Positions 1-6,062 of a stretch of 7,249 nt of DNA are shown in pieces. The translations under genes and the position numbers were made by a program. The DNA is taken from contig CAIUHT010001094.1 in assembly GCA_903898975.1 (NCBI GenBank), positions 1 to 7,249 on the forward strand, written 5' to 3'. Numbering within the stretch: position 1 is the stretch's first letter; each line of letters opens with the position of its first letter. This stretch comes from an uncultured Planctomycetaceae bacterium. GTDB lineage: Bacteria > Planctomycetota > Planctomycetia > Planctomycetales > Planctomycetaceae. The notes beneath the pieces are model-generated. The model ran no database searches, had not been told where the DNA came from, and saw nothing but the letters and a program-made list of their open reading frames with translations.

Positions 1-69
1 GGCGCCGGACACATCTAAACGCTGACGCCGGCCGCCAACTGGAACGCATGCGCTCCAGGCTGAGGCCGG

Positions 70-1124
70 GTGCCGTCGTATCGGTTCATCGACGATGGCG
101 ACACCCTGTCGATCCAAGCCAAGGACGGTGTCGCTCCCCTTCCAAAGACCGACAGGACTTCTTTTGGTTTTGGGGCAACATCGGTCGTAGCGGGAAGACA
201 GGCGATGATCTGGGACGCTGGGGGCTGGGTAAAACGCTTTAGGGCGCTGCTAGTCGTGTCGGCTGCATGTTTGGGCTCACAGTTCGCGCAATGGATCAAC
301 GCGAATTGCCAACGGGGCAAGCGGTACTAAAAATCCATCGCCACCAAGAACTTGAGTATGCGGCAGAGGGGTTCTGGTGTTCTGGGGCGGGAAATGCCGG
401 AACGCCGCTTGCGATTGAAGCTGCGGATGAACTGAAGAAGTTTCGCCGCGAGTGGAAATTCACTCGAAACCAAGAATCTGGCTTGTCGGTCGTTGTACCG
501 TATGTGGCCGATGAGCTACGAGCCGAAAGTCTTTTGCGGTTGGTGGTTGTGAACTTCTTTCTGCCAATCATCAAAGGAGAGTTAGACGTTACTATATCAG
601 GGCCATGACCCTCTGGCCAACGTCAAGAATGGCGCGTCGACTCCACTTCGATTTTTTCGATTTGTGATGGGCTGAAATGGAACGGCAAAGTCACCCTCAA
701 ATCGGCTTCTGCTCCACCGATCAAGTTTGCCACGGATTGCCTCAAAGAGATTCCGAATTGTCATGCCACTTAATTGCTCGGGGAATCACGATTGCCGACT
801 CTTGATGAATCGAGCTTTGATCAAGCAACCTTGGATATTATTCGACGCAAGTATCTTGCGGAGGAGATCGTCGCAATTCGGATCCGATCCCACCTGCCGC
901 GGAAGTTAGGCGGCGGCGAAACGGGCGAGCTTGCAGCTTTTGTTCAGCGCACGGGTACGTCGGAGCGTTATGAAAGCTACTACGTCCGCGAGGGAATGAC
1001 CATCACGAAGCTCTATACGAAGCGTTCCGTTCGCGGAGTTAGAGGGTTAGTTATAGAGGAGCCTGGAGCGCTTGCTTCATTGCTCGGCGATAACGGCGGA
1101 TCAGCTAATCGAGCTGCTGGGTGA
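70..1124 (+). pseudogene. Decayed GHKL-type ATPase gene, several in-frame stops
   Basis: One + frame, with codons starting at multiples of 3, reads as protein-like sequence from about 141 to 1124. It is broken by TAG 240-242, TGA 606-608 and TAA 771-773, leaving open pieces 267-608 and 774-1124. Early in it is GRSGKTGDDLGRWGLGKT (about 183-236), which resembles the glycine-rich G2 lid of Bergerat ATPases. FGLTVRA follows, then GLSVVVPYVADEL (481-519) and FFLPIIKGELDVTISGP (555-605). The last piece carries YYVREGMTI and RGVRGLVIEEPGALASLLGD. I recall similar blocks in order in large ATP-binding proteins of unknown role, but could not search. At 79-126 another frame gives FIDDGDTLSIQAKDG, possibly part of the DxG ATP-binding block, which implies a frameshift near 130-140. 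The N-terminal part is lost or lies left of the window. Three different stop types argue for decay, not recoding. GC is low here: I counted 24 of 60 at 541-600 against 41 of 60 at 2821-2880 in kynB. Confidence 0.62.
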
Positions 1125-1342
1125 AGAATTCCAGTTTGATGGCGGCGTCGCCAAGCAGTTGCAGTTACTCCCCCAACGATAGCATGGACATGAACTCAAA
1201 TCGATTCTTCGCAGTGGGGCGGCCGTGAAACTTCAACGCCAGTCGGTTGATTCCCGACTCTCGCAACCAACGTCCTGCGTCGATGAGGGGTGCGGAGAGT
1301 GGTCTCTTCTCTGGTTCGAGAGGAGTTAGTTTCCCGCCACTT

Positions 1343-1381
1343 AAAAGCCGGTGTCGAAGAGATTCGACACCGGCTTTTTTT
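1343..1381 (+). terminator. Rho-independent terminator, 12-bp stem with GAGA loop
   Basis: GCCGGTGTCGAA (1347-1358) pairs perfectly with TTCGACACCGGC (1363-1374) around the tetraloop GAGA, a stable GNRA type. Seven T residues follow (1375-1381), and AAAA (1343-1346) can extend the stem against them. It reads as a + strand terminator. The A-run gives only four T residues on the other strand, so - strand activity would be weaker. No intact gene lies just upstream, so it may be the surviving terminator of the decayed ATPase transcription unit. Confidence 0.85.
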
Positions 1382-1511
1382 ATTAGCCACGCTGCTGCAC
1401 CCTTCGGCACACAATTTACGTAATCGACATAGGAAGCCCCTCGAATCTCATCCTCCGCAATACCCACTCGCCTCCAATCCCCCCGGAAATCTGCCCGTCA
1501 GCTCGGAATGC

Positions 1512-1537
1512 GGCCCTCCGACCAAATTCGGAGGGTC
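1512..1537. other. Hairpin without T-run
   Basis: CCCTCCGA (1514-1521) and TCGGAGGG (1528-1535) are perfect inverted copies around the six-base loop CCAAAT. The stem can extend to 1512 and 1537 through one G-T pair. No run of T follows on either strand, so it is not a standard terminator. Whether it is a regulatory structure, a protein-binding palindrome or chance cannot be told from the sequence. Confidence 0.35.
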
Positions 1538-1718
1538 CCTCCATTCGAAAACCGAAACTTCGACAGGCCGACGACGATCGTTTTGCACTGAAACCCCGCG
1601 ATGAATGGGGATCGTACATCCGTGTGGGGGCCGTTTGTCTCTGTCGACTTTGCTGGACGCTCATCCCCCGACTGGTACCCCTCCGTCCGCCTATCGCTGT
1701 TGTGGAGCGCTGCCTCGC

Positions 1719-1957
1719 GTGTCGGACGTTCAGCAAAAATACAACAAACTGGTCGATTCGATGCCGATCCACGTCAAGTTCGCACGCGCCGCCGAGATGT
1801 TTCGCTGATCTCGCGACTGGATCATGCGTCAGGTTCTCGCCGAGAAAGGCCCTTCTCCGACGCCCGACTGTGACTTGAAATCGCCCTCCGCATGTACGGC
1901 CACGAACAGCCCCTCCGGAGGTTGATCGAAAAGACGCTGGCTGATGCTTCCGACTGA
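1719..1957 (+). pseudogene. Decayed small gene, upstream partner of the nucleotidyltransferase
   Basis: From a GTG at 1719 the frame reads VSDVQQKYNKLVDSMPIHV and on through FARAAEMFR to TGA 1806-1808. Beyond the stop, the same frame continues with SRDWIMRQVLAEKGPSPTP. Near 1860-1877 the coding signal moves to another frame: EIALRMYGHEQPL and then RRLIEKTLADASD, ending at TGA 1955-1957. The restored product is about 79 residues, mainly helical and charged. I recall small unnamed proteins of this look (helix, SRDW, LAEKG, LRxYG) directly upstream of AbiEii-like nucleotidyltransferases, but this is memory, not a search. The last codons overlap the ATG of the next gene (1944) by 14 bases, the geometry of translational coupling, so the two were probably one cassette, perhaps antitoxin and toxin. 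One stop plus one frameshift indicate a dead gene. Confidence 0.6.
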
Positions 1958-2438
1958 GGCCTTTCGAGGCACCGTCGAACGCTTCATCGCCATCCTCAAA
2001 GCCTTCGAGATTCGTCATCACCTGACCGGGGGAGTCGTCAGCGTCGCTTGGGGCGAACCCCGGCTCACCCAGGATATCGACATCGTCATCGATCGGTTGG
2101 GGCAATCCCTTGTTGAGGATCTGGCCAACGGCATTCGCGCCGCAGGTTACTTCACCGATGAACCGAGCATGAGAACCGCAATTCACACTGGCAAGCCGTT
2201 TCCATCGCTCGACCAGTTCGAAGTCCTGCAACTTGCCGTATACCCCCGAGAACTCATCCCGGGTGAATTGAACCGCTCGGTCCTGGCGGAGGTTTTTCCC
2301 AGCAGCTCAATTGCCATCGTCTCCCGCCTCGATGCCGCTCTCTCCAAACTCCTGTGCATCCACCGTGGCAGCCACAAGAGCCGGCGCGATCTCCGGCAGT
2401 TCTTTGGTCGACTCTCCACAGACGAGCAAGTGGCCTAG
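1944..2438 (+). CDS. AbiEii/MNT-type nucleotidyltransferase-like protein, C-terminally truncated
   Basis: The 164-residue product looks like a stand-alone nucleotidyltransferase of the AbiEii/AbiGii toxin-like group. HHLTGGVVSVAWGEPR and TQDIDIVID (residues 25-50) give the family GG turn and the two metal-binding aspartates, D44 and D46. FEVLQLAVYPRELIPGELNR (92-111) is the strand that usually carries a third acidic residue; here the expected position is A98 (codon GCC, one base from GAC). VSRLDAALSKLLCIHRGSHK and SRRDLRQ (126-152) form the C-terminal helices typical of the group. The amber stop at 2436-2438 falls inside the last helical region, and homologous-looking sequence continues in frame beyond it. 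ATG 1944 is the only sensible start because an in-frame TGA sits at 1923-1925. No well-placed Shine-Dalgarno is seen, and translation was probably coupled to the upstream remnant. Family call fairly sure; a working enzyme is doubtful. Confidence 0.75.
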   Translation: MLPTEAFRGTVERFIAILKAFEIRHHLTGGVVSVAWGEPRLTQDIDIVIDRLGQSLVEDLANGIRAAGYFTDEPSMRTAIHTGKPFPSLDQFEVLQLAVYPRELIPGELNRSVLAEVFPSSSIAIVSRLDAALSKLLCIHRGSHKSRRDLRQFFGRLSTDEQVA

Positions 2439-2516
2439 CGGACATCCGCCGAGCCACTGAAAGCGGCCTAGCTGCTCGAGGCAGTCCTCGCGGAAACCGA
2501 CGAGCTCCTCGACTGA
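2439..2516 (+). pseudogene. Stranded C-terminal tail of the nucleotidyltransferase
   Basis: Directly after the amber codon at 2436-2438 the same frame reads RTSAEPLKAA, a second TAG (2469-2471), LLEAVLAETDELLD and TGA (2514-2516). This matches the usual end of such proteins: an amphipathic helix and an LLxEVLAExDE-like terminus, as I remember the family. Reading through both ambers gives about 190 codons from 1944. After the TGA the frame still looks helical (FAELRANANTVSRLRQRLSR, to about 2576), so that TGA could be a third mutation, but this is weaker. The parent codons are likely CAG or TGG, each one transition away. Confidence 0.65.
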
Positions 2517-2641
2517 TTCGCCGAACTGCGAGCCAACGCCAACACCGTTTCGCGACTGCGACAGAGACTGTCACGAATGCTGTCTGTCGGCTGTCCCCCG
2601 CTGTCGCCCCCCCCTGCTTTCCCTTGGCGCGCCTCCGCTGC

Positions 2642-3271
2642 TCAGCCAGCCCCCGTCGCTTTCCGCAAGAGTGCCCGCACGGGGGCTCCGTCGGCTCCCG
2701 GCATCAACAGGGGGAGTGCCAGCATGTCGTAGTGACCGGGGGTGACCTGCGTTAAATCCAGCCCCTCCAGGATCACGATGCCCGCACCGTGCAGCGCGTG
2801 GTGGTTGGCCAGCCGGGGACAGTCGAGCGGGTCGACACTCGGCAGGTCCACGCCCAGCACTCGCACACCCAACTCGGCCAGCCGCTGGATCGTCTCGAGG
2901 CTCAAGACCGGAATCCGATCTGGGAACCTGCGCGAGTCGGGCCACCCGTCGGTCCGCAGCAGCACCCGGGATGGCAGCGGCTGGCCCCAGTCGATCGCTT
3001 CCGGCTCGATCAACTCCCGGCCCCGGGCCTCCACCACCAGTGCCGGTCCACACAGCAGTGTCGGATCCAGCCCCTCGGCACCGGCCCCGTCCGTCAGAAA
3101 ATGGATCGGCGCATCACAGTGGGTGCCGGTATGCAGGCTCTGCTGCCACCGGCCAACCGTCACGGAGTCGCCCCTCCCCCGGCTCCAACGCTGCTCGAGC
3201 CGAACTGGCGTATCTCCCGGCCACCCGGCCAGGTCCTCCCGCAGTGGACGAGTCACATCGATCCAGCCCAT
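2642..3271 (-). CDS. kynB: Kynurenine formamidase, cyclase family
   Basis: The 209-residue protein is predicted to hydrolyse N-formylkynurenine to kynurenine and formate in the cytoplasm, the second step of tryptophan degradation. It shows the metal-dependent cyclase-family layout: MGWIDVTRPL and WPGD near the N terminus, the metal-binding block HTGTHCDAPIHF (residues 47-58, with H47, H51, D53 and H57), VLGVDLPSVDPLD (138-150), and NHHALHGAGIVILEGLDL (156-173) with H157, H158 and E169. Length matches the family (about 205-215). The ATG at 3271 is preceded by a strong ribosome binding site. It starts 30 bases after the stop of kynU on the same strand, so the two are almost certainly one transcript. 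The cyclase family also holds other amide and cyclic hydrolases; the kynureninase neighbour is what makes the kynB assignment firm. Confidence 0.9.
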   Translation of the reverse strand: MGWIDVTRPLREDLAGWPGDTPVRLEQRWSRGRGDSVTVGRWQQSLHTGTHCDAPIHFLTDGAGAEGLDPTLLCGPALVVEARGRELIEPEAIDWGQPLPSRVLLRTDGWPDSRRFPDRIPVLSLETIQRLAELGVRVLGVDLPSVDPLDCPRLANHHALHGAGIVILEGLDLTQVTPGHYDMLALPLLMPGADGAPVRALLRKATGAG

Positions 3272-3273
3272 GC

Positions 3274-3283
3274 TCTCCTCCCC
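3274..3283 (-). promoter_or_regulatory. Ribosome binding site of kynB
   Basis: Read on the - strand, GGGGAGGAGA ends two bases before the ATG at 3271, so its GGAG core is at a usable distance. It is the best Shine-Dalgarno in the window and fixes the kynB start. It lies in the 30-base gap after kynU, so kynB is translated independently within the shared transcript. Confidence 0.75.
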
Positions 3284-3301
3284 TGAAAGTCTCCAGCTTC
3301 G

Positions 3302-4561
3302 CTAGCTGACCAGGCTCCCCGACAGGCTGGCCAGGTCAGTCCCGTCCGCCAGGATCTGGCCAATCTCCGCGACCAGGTGCTCGCACTCGGCGAAGCGCGA
3401 GTACAGCGGACTCGGGGCAATGCGCAGCAGGTCGGGCTCGCGATAATCGGGCACGAAGCCGCGACCTCGCAACGCCACCGACAATCCCCGCGCCAGTGAA
3501 TGACGGATCGCCAGGTGTCCGCCCCGTCGCTCGTCGGCTTCTGGTGTCGCAAGTCCAAACCCCGCATCGGCCAGCCTCTCCCGGAACAGGCTCCGCAAGT
3601 ACCGCGTCAGCTCCAGCGACTTCCGTCGCAGCCGATCCACACCGGCAACTTCTACTACCTCCAGCGAACCGCGCAGCGCTGCCAGGCTCAGCACGTGCGG
3701 TGTGCCCAGTTGCAATCGCCCGGCCCCCTCGGCGGGGACCAGGTCGGGCTCCATGCGAAACTGACGGGACTTGTCGGCTCCAAACCAGCCCGCCATTCCT
3801 GGAGGGAGTTCATGCCAGCGGGGATCGAGGTACAGGGCCGCCACCGCACCCGGCCCCCCGTTGAGATACTTGTAAGTGCACCAGATCGCGGCATCGGGCC
3901 GCAGGTCCGCCAGGTCGAGGGGAACCACTCCGACCGAGTGCGAGCAGTCCCAGCAGAGACGCACATCCAGCGCGGCAGCCCCCGCCGTGACCTGGGCCAG
4001 GTCAAGCAACTGGCCGGTCGTAAAGACAACAGAGGGGAGAATGGCCAGTTGCACGCCCCCTCGCATGGCGGCGAGCAGGTCGGCCTCGTGCAACAGGCCC
4101 TCCCCATCGGTTGGGACCTCGACAAGGTGTTGAGCCGGGTCGAGTCCCCGGCTATGCAGGAAACTTGCGACGGCGTAGCGATCGGTCGGAAAGGCGGAGC
4201 GATCGATGAGAATGCCGGGACGAGAATCGTCGCGGCGGTACAGAGTGGCGAGCACCTGGTGAAGGTGCAGGGTGGTGGAACCGGACAGGGTGATGCTGCC
4301 CGTCGGGGCATGGGTGATTCGGCACAACTGCGCAGCGATCTGCTCGGTGAGGTGGAACCAGCCAGGCTGACCAGCGGTCCAGCCCTCGATGGCGAGTGTT
4401 TTCCATTCCTGCAGCGCATCCAGAACCGCCTGTTCGGCGGAGCGGCAGAGCAGGCCGAGAGAATTGCCGTCAAAGTAGGTCTTCCCCTCAGGGAGATAGA
4501 ACTGGTCTCGGAACGAAGCGAGGGGATCCGCCTGATCCAGCGAATGACTGTTGACTGACAT
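3302..4561 (-). CDS. kynU: Kynureninase
   Basis: This PLP enzyme (419 residues from ATG 4561) cleaves kynurenine to anthranilate and alanine, or 3-hydroxykynurenine to 3-hydroxyanthranilate. Numbering from that ATG, visible landmarks are YFDGNSLGL (29-37), GSTTLHLHQ (94-102), DRSAFPTDRYA (120-130), the cofactor-binding WDCSHSVG (204-211), WCTYKYLNGGPG (227-238) with K231 as the PLP Schiff-base lysine, and REPDLLRIAPSPLYSRFAE (374-392) near the C terminus. Length is normal for the family, and no break is seen. The frame could open at a TTG nine bases upstream (4570), but ATG 4561 is preferred; no strong Shine-Dalgarno precedes either. It is the promoter-proximal gene of a two-gene operon with kynB. 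A tryptophan 2,3-dioxygenase gene is absent here, so the upstream step must be encoded elsewhere. Products could feed NAD synthesis or anthranilate catabolism; the sequence does not say which. Confidence 0.95.
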   Translation of the reverse strand: MSVNSHSLDQADPLASFRDQFYLPEGKTYFDGNSLGLLCRSAEQAVLDALQEWKTLAIEGWTAGQPGWFHLTEQIAAQLCRITHAPTGSITLSGSTTLHLHQVLATLYRRDDSRPGILIDRSAFPTDRYAVASFLHSRGLDPAQHLVEVPTDGEGLLHEADLLAAMRGGVQLAILPSVVFTTGQLLDLAQVTAGAAALDVRLCWDCSHSVGVVPLDLADLRPDAAIWCTYKYLNGGPGAVAALYLDPRWHELPPGMAGWFGADKSRQFRMEPDLVPAEGAGRLQLGTPHVLSLAALRGSLEVVEVAGVDRLRRKSLELTRYLRSLFRERLADAGFGLATPEADERRGGHLAIRHSLARGLSVALRGRGFVPDYREPDLLRIAPSPLYSRFAECEHLVAEIGQILADGTDLASLSGSLVS

Positions 4562-4570
4562 GCTGAGCAA

Positions 4571-5240
4571 CCGCGGGGGCGGGACAAGACCGGAGGAAGA
4601 ATTCTAGGATCCCGGTGATTTGTGGGTAACGCAGGGCTGATTCTGACCCGTGAGCGCCGACTCACCAGGTGGCGTGGCAAAAAGTATCCGGACTGAGCGG
4701 AATTCCCAAAGTGGAGTTGCATGGCGGTCAGCACCGACCGCCGCATTGGGGGGGTGAGCGAGTGGGCGTGTCGTGGAACGGCCACAGACGCTGACCCGGG
4801 CGAATGGGAAAAAGGTCTGTTCCGCGCAACTTCCGGTGCCTCGCGTCGCCCTCGGCGAGACCGTTGCCAGGTCTGAGTGAAATCGGGACCGCGGACGGAC
4901 ATTCATCCTTCCGCGAGTCCGTATCGACGCCGCCCACCGGCAGCTTCGGGCGAACACTTGGATGGCAGTCGCCCTCAAGCAGCCCCGACCAACGCCACCC
5001 CCGCGCCATTGATCACGCTGCGACCGTACCATGTTCACTAATGCCGTGTTCGTTCTCGCCACAAACGAATCGAAGCCCGTCCCATGAAATGGGAAGCCCC
5101 GACGCACGAGCTGTTGACCATACCACGCGATCAAGCCCACGCCAGGTGCGTTGACCGAGAGCCTCAGTCACTCCTCACGTTGCATCGGGAATTGCTAATC
5201 AGTTCAGAAACCGCTCCACTTCTCTGGCATCTCTTCTCTC
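4571..5240. other. Gene-free stretch upstream of kynU
   Basis: This lies between the end of the HipA-like kinase gene and kynU, both on the - strand. Long open frames here, such as 4604-5140 on the - strand, encode arginine-rich, low-complexity sequence with no motif, as expected of GC-rich noncoding DNA. The stretch holds the putative kynU promoter (4601-4629), a run of seven G (4748-4754) and a short palindrome TCCCATGAAATGGGA (5080-5094). I see no terminator with a T-run after the kinase gene and no tRNA. Confidence 0.45.
4601..4629 (-). promoter_or_regulatory. Possible sigma-70-like promoter of kynU-kynB
   Basis: On the - strand TAGAAT (4606-4601) matches five of six bases of TATAAT, and TTACCC (4629-4624) sits 17 bases upstream as a poor -35 match (three of six). 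Transcription would start near 4594, about 33 bases before the kynU ATG. Spacing and place fit, but the -35 is weak, and such matches occur by chance in a region this long. Confidence 0.3.
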
Positions 5241-6062
5241 TCAGCTCAAGTCCGCAGCAGCCTTGAGCCATTTGACGTAATCATCTCGGAGCGTATCTCG
5301 ACGCTGAACCAACGCCGACGCCATCCACGGCGGAAGCTGGGAATGAAGGACCGCCTGCTCCAAGTCCGTGTCGCGGAGCCCAGCAATTCGATCGATGACC
5401 TTTGGTACCGCGAGCTGCCTGTTTGGCTCGGAAAGTCGACGAATTGCGAACTCAACGAACGACTTCTTGAAAGGAAAGCACATCCTGGTGACATCGATTG
5501 GCCTGTAGAGGCACTCCGCCGGATGCGCGCTGCGGAGTACGCTGGAACGTCCTGGCCCCGAGAGCCCGTTGTCGATCAGGACCAGCGAGCCATTCTCGAG
5601 CATGACGTCATCGAGACCACGATCCTCGTCGCCAATCCACAATGAAAACGCGAAGATGTCAGCCAGCTTGTCAGGATGGCTCCGGATGAACCTGCTTGCT
5701 CCCTCGGGATCCAGCGAGACTGTCGATCCCGCAATTCGGTGCATTGCGACACACCGATCGGTCATCAAGTCCAAAGCCAATGGAAACAGTTCGGTAACCG
5801 CCCCGAATGTCGCCGTTGGCACGCAAAATGCATCGACAACCGGAACCTCCGCCATCTCGCCAAGCAGACTTGCCAATTCCTCGCGTTCACAGATGTCGGG
5901 AACCGAACCTGGGTCTCTGCAGATCTTGATGAACCACTCGCCATGCGTGTTCGAAGTAGCCAGTGCAGATTGATTAACGCCGCGATGTTGTAAAGGGACC
6001 AACTTCCAATCCTCGGACGACTGTGGTCGTCGTGTCGCTCTTTGCGTAAGAATCGACTTCAT
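5241..6062 (-). CDS. HipA-like/PI3K-like kinase, stand-alone
   Basis: The 273-residue protein looks like a compact HipA-like (PI3/4-kinase fold) protein kinase. Numbering from ATG 6062: EWFIKICRD (42-50) carries the likely ATP-contacting lysine K46. REELASLLGE (60-69) is the following helix with a conserved-looking acidic residue. DIFAFSLWIGDEDRGLDDVM (135-154) contains the catalytic-loop DR, with D where many relatives have N. SLVLIDNGLS (159-168) provides the metal-binding aspartate D164. The closest group I can name is the HipA_2 family, whose members share W-I-x-N/D-x-D-R and I-D-x-x-L. A GTG at 6089 would add nine residues; neither start has a strong Shine-Dalgarno. There is no HipB-type helix-turn-helix antitoxin and no DUF3037-like partner next to it, so it is not an ordinary HipBA module. 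Substrate unknown. It reads intact, with no internal stop. Confidence 0.65.
   Translation of the reverse strand: MKSILTQRATRRPQSSEDWKLVPLQHRGVNQSALATSNTHGEWFIKICRDPGSVPDICEREELASLLGEMAEVPVVDAFCVPTATFGAVTELFPLALDLMTDRCVAMHRIAGSTVSLDPEGASRFIRSHPDKLADIFAFSLWIGDEDRGLDDVMLENGSLVLIDNGLSGPGRSSVLRSAHPAECLYRPIDVTRMCFPFKKSFVEFAIRRLSEPNRQLAVPKVIDRIAGLRDTDLEQAVLHSQLPPWMASALVQRRDTLRDDYVKWLKAAADLS

Larger units (their letters stand above)
1125..1718. other. Gene-free stretch between two decayed genes
   Basis: No convincing gene is visible on either strand. Immediately after the ATPase remnant, the +1 frame at 1087-1182 reads ITADQLIELLGEEFQFDGG and then stops. This could be a further shifted scrap of coding sequence or chance. 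The stretch holds the strong terminator hairpin at 1347-1381 and a second hairpin without a T-run at 1512-1537. Longer open frames here, such as the - strand frame at 1165-1467, show no recognisable motif or ribosome binding site. Confidence 0.5.

Noticed and set aside
1416..2231. - strand open frame of 271 codons.
   Set aside because: It runs antisense to the nucleotidyltransferase and its decayed partner, which have family-like motifs on the + strand. No motif or ribosome binding site is seen for it.
240..2471. Programmed recoding (selenocysteine, pyrrolysine or general readthrough) to explain the in-frame stops.
   Set aside because: The stops include TAG, TGA and TAA in three neighbouring genes, one of which also has a frameshift. 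No recoding hairpin is evident after the stops. Decay explains all of them.
2558..2614. Possible terminator of kynB-kynU: repeated CTGTC/GACAG elements and a run of eight C.
   Set aside because: The pairings are short (GACAG-AGA-CTGTC at 2560-2572) or far apart, and no T-run follows on the - strand, so a terminator is not supported.
3500..4558. Long + strand open frame of 352 codons opposite kynU.
   Set aside because: It is antisense to a clear kynureninase gene in GC-rich DNA. It has no recognisable motif, and its codon pattern mirrors the real gene.
4611..4700. tRNA-like sequence: the - strand frame here reads SRVRISPALP, a peptide often seen when tRNA T-arms are translated.
   Set aside because: The DNA is GGGTCAGAATCAGCCC, not GGTTCGAATCC. 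No T-stem, anticodon arm or acceptor stem can be drawn around it.
3688..4902. Long - strand open frame of 404 codons overlapping kynU in another frame.
   Set aside because: It is a shadow frame of kynU extended into noncoding DNA, rich in R, S and P, with no domain signature.
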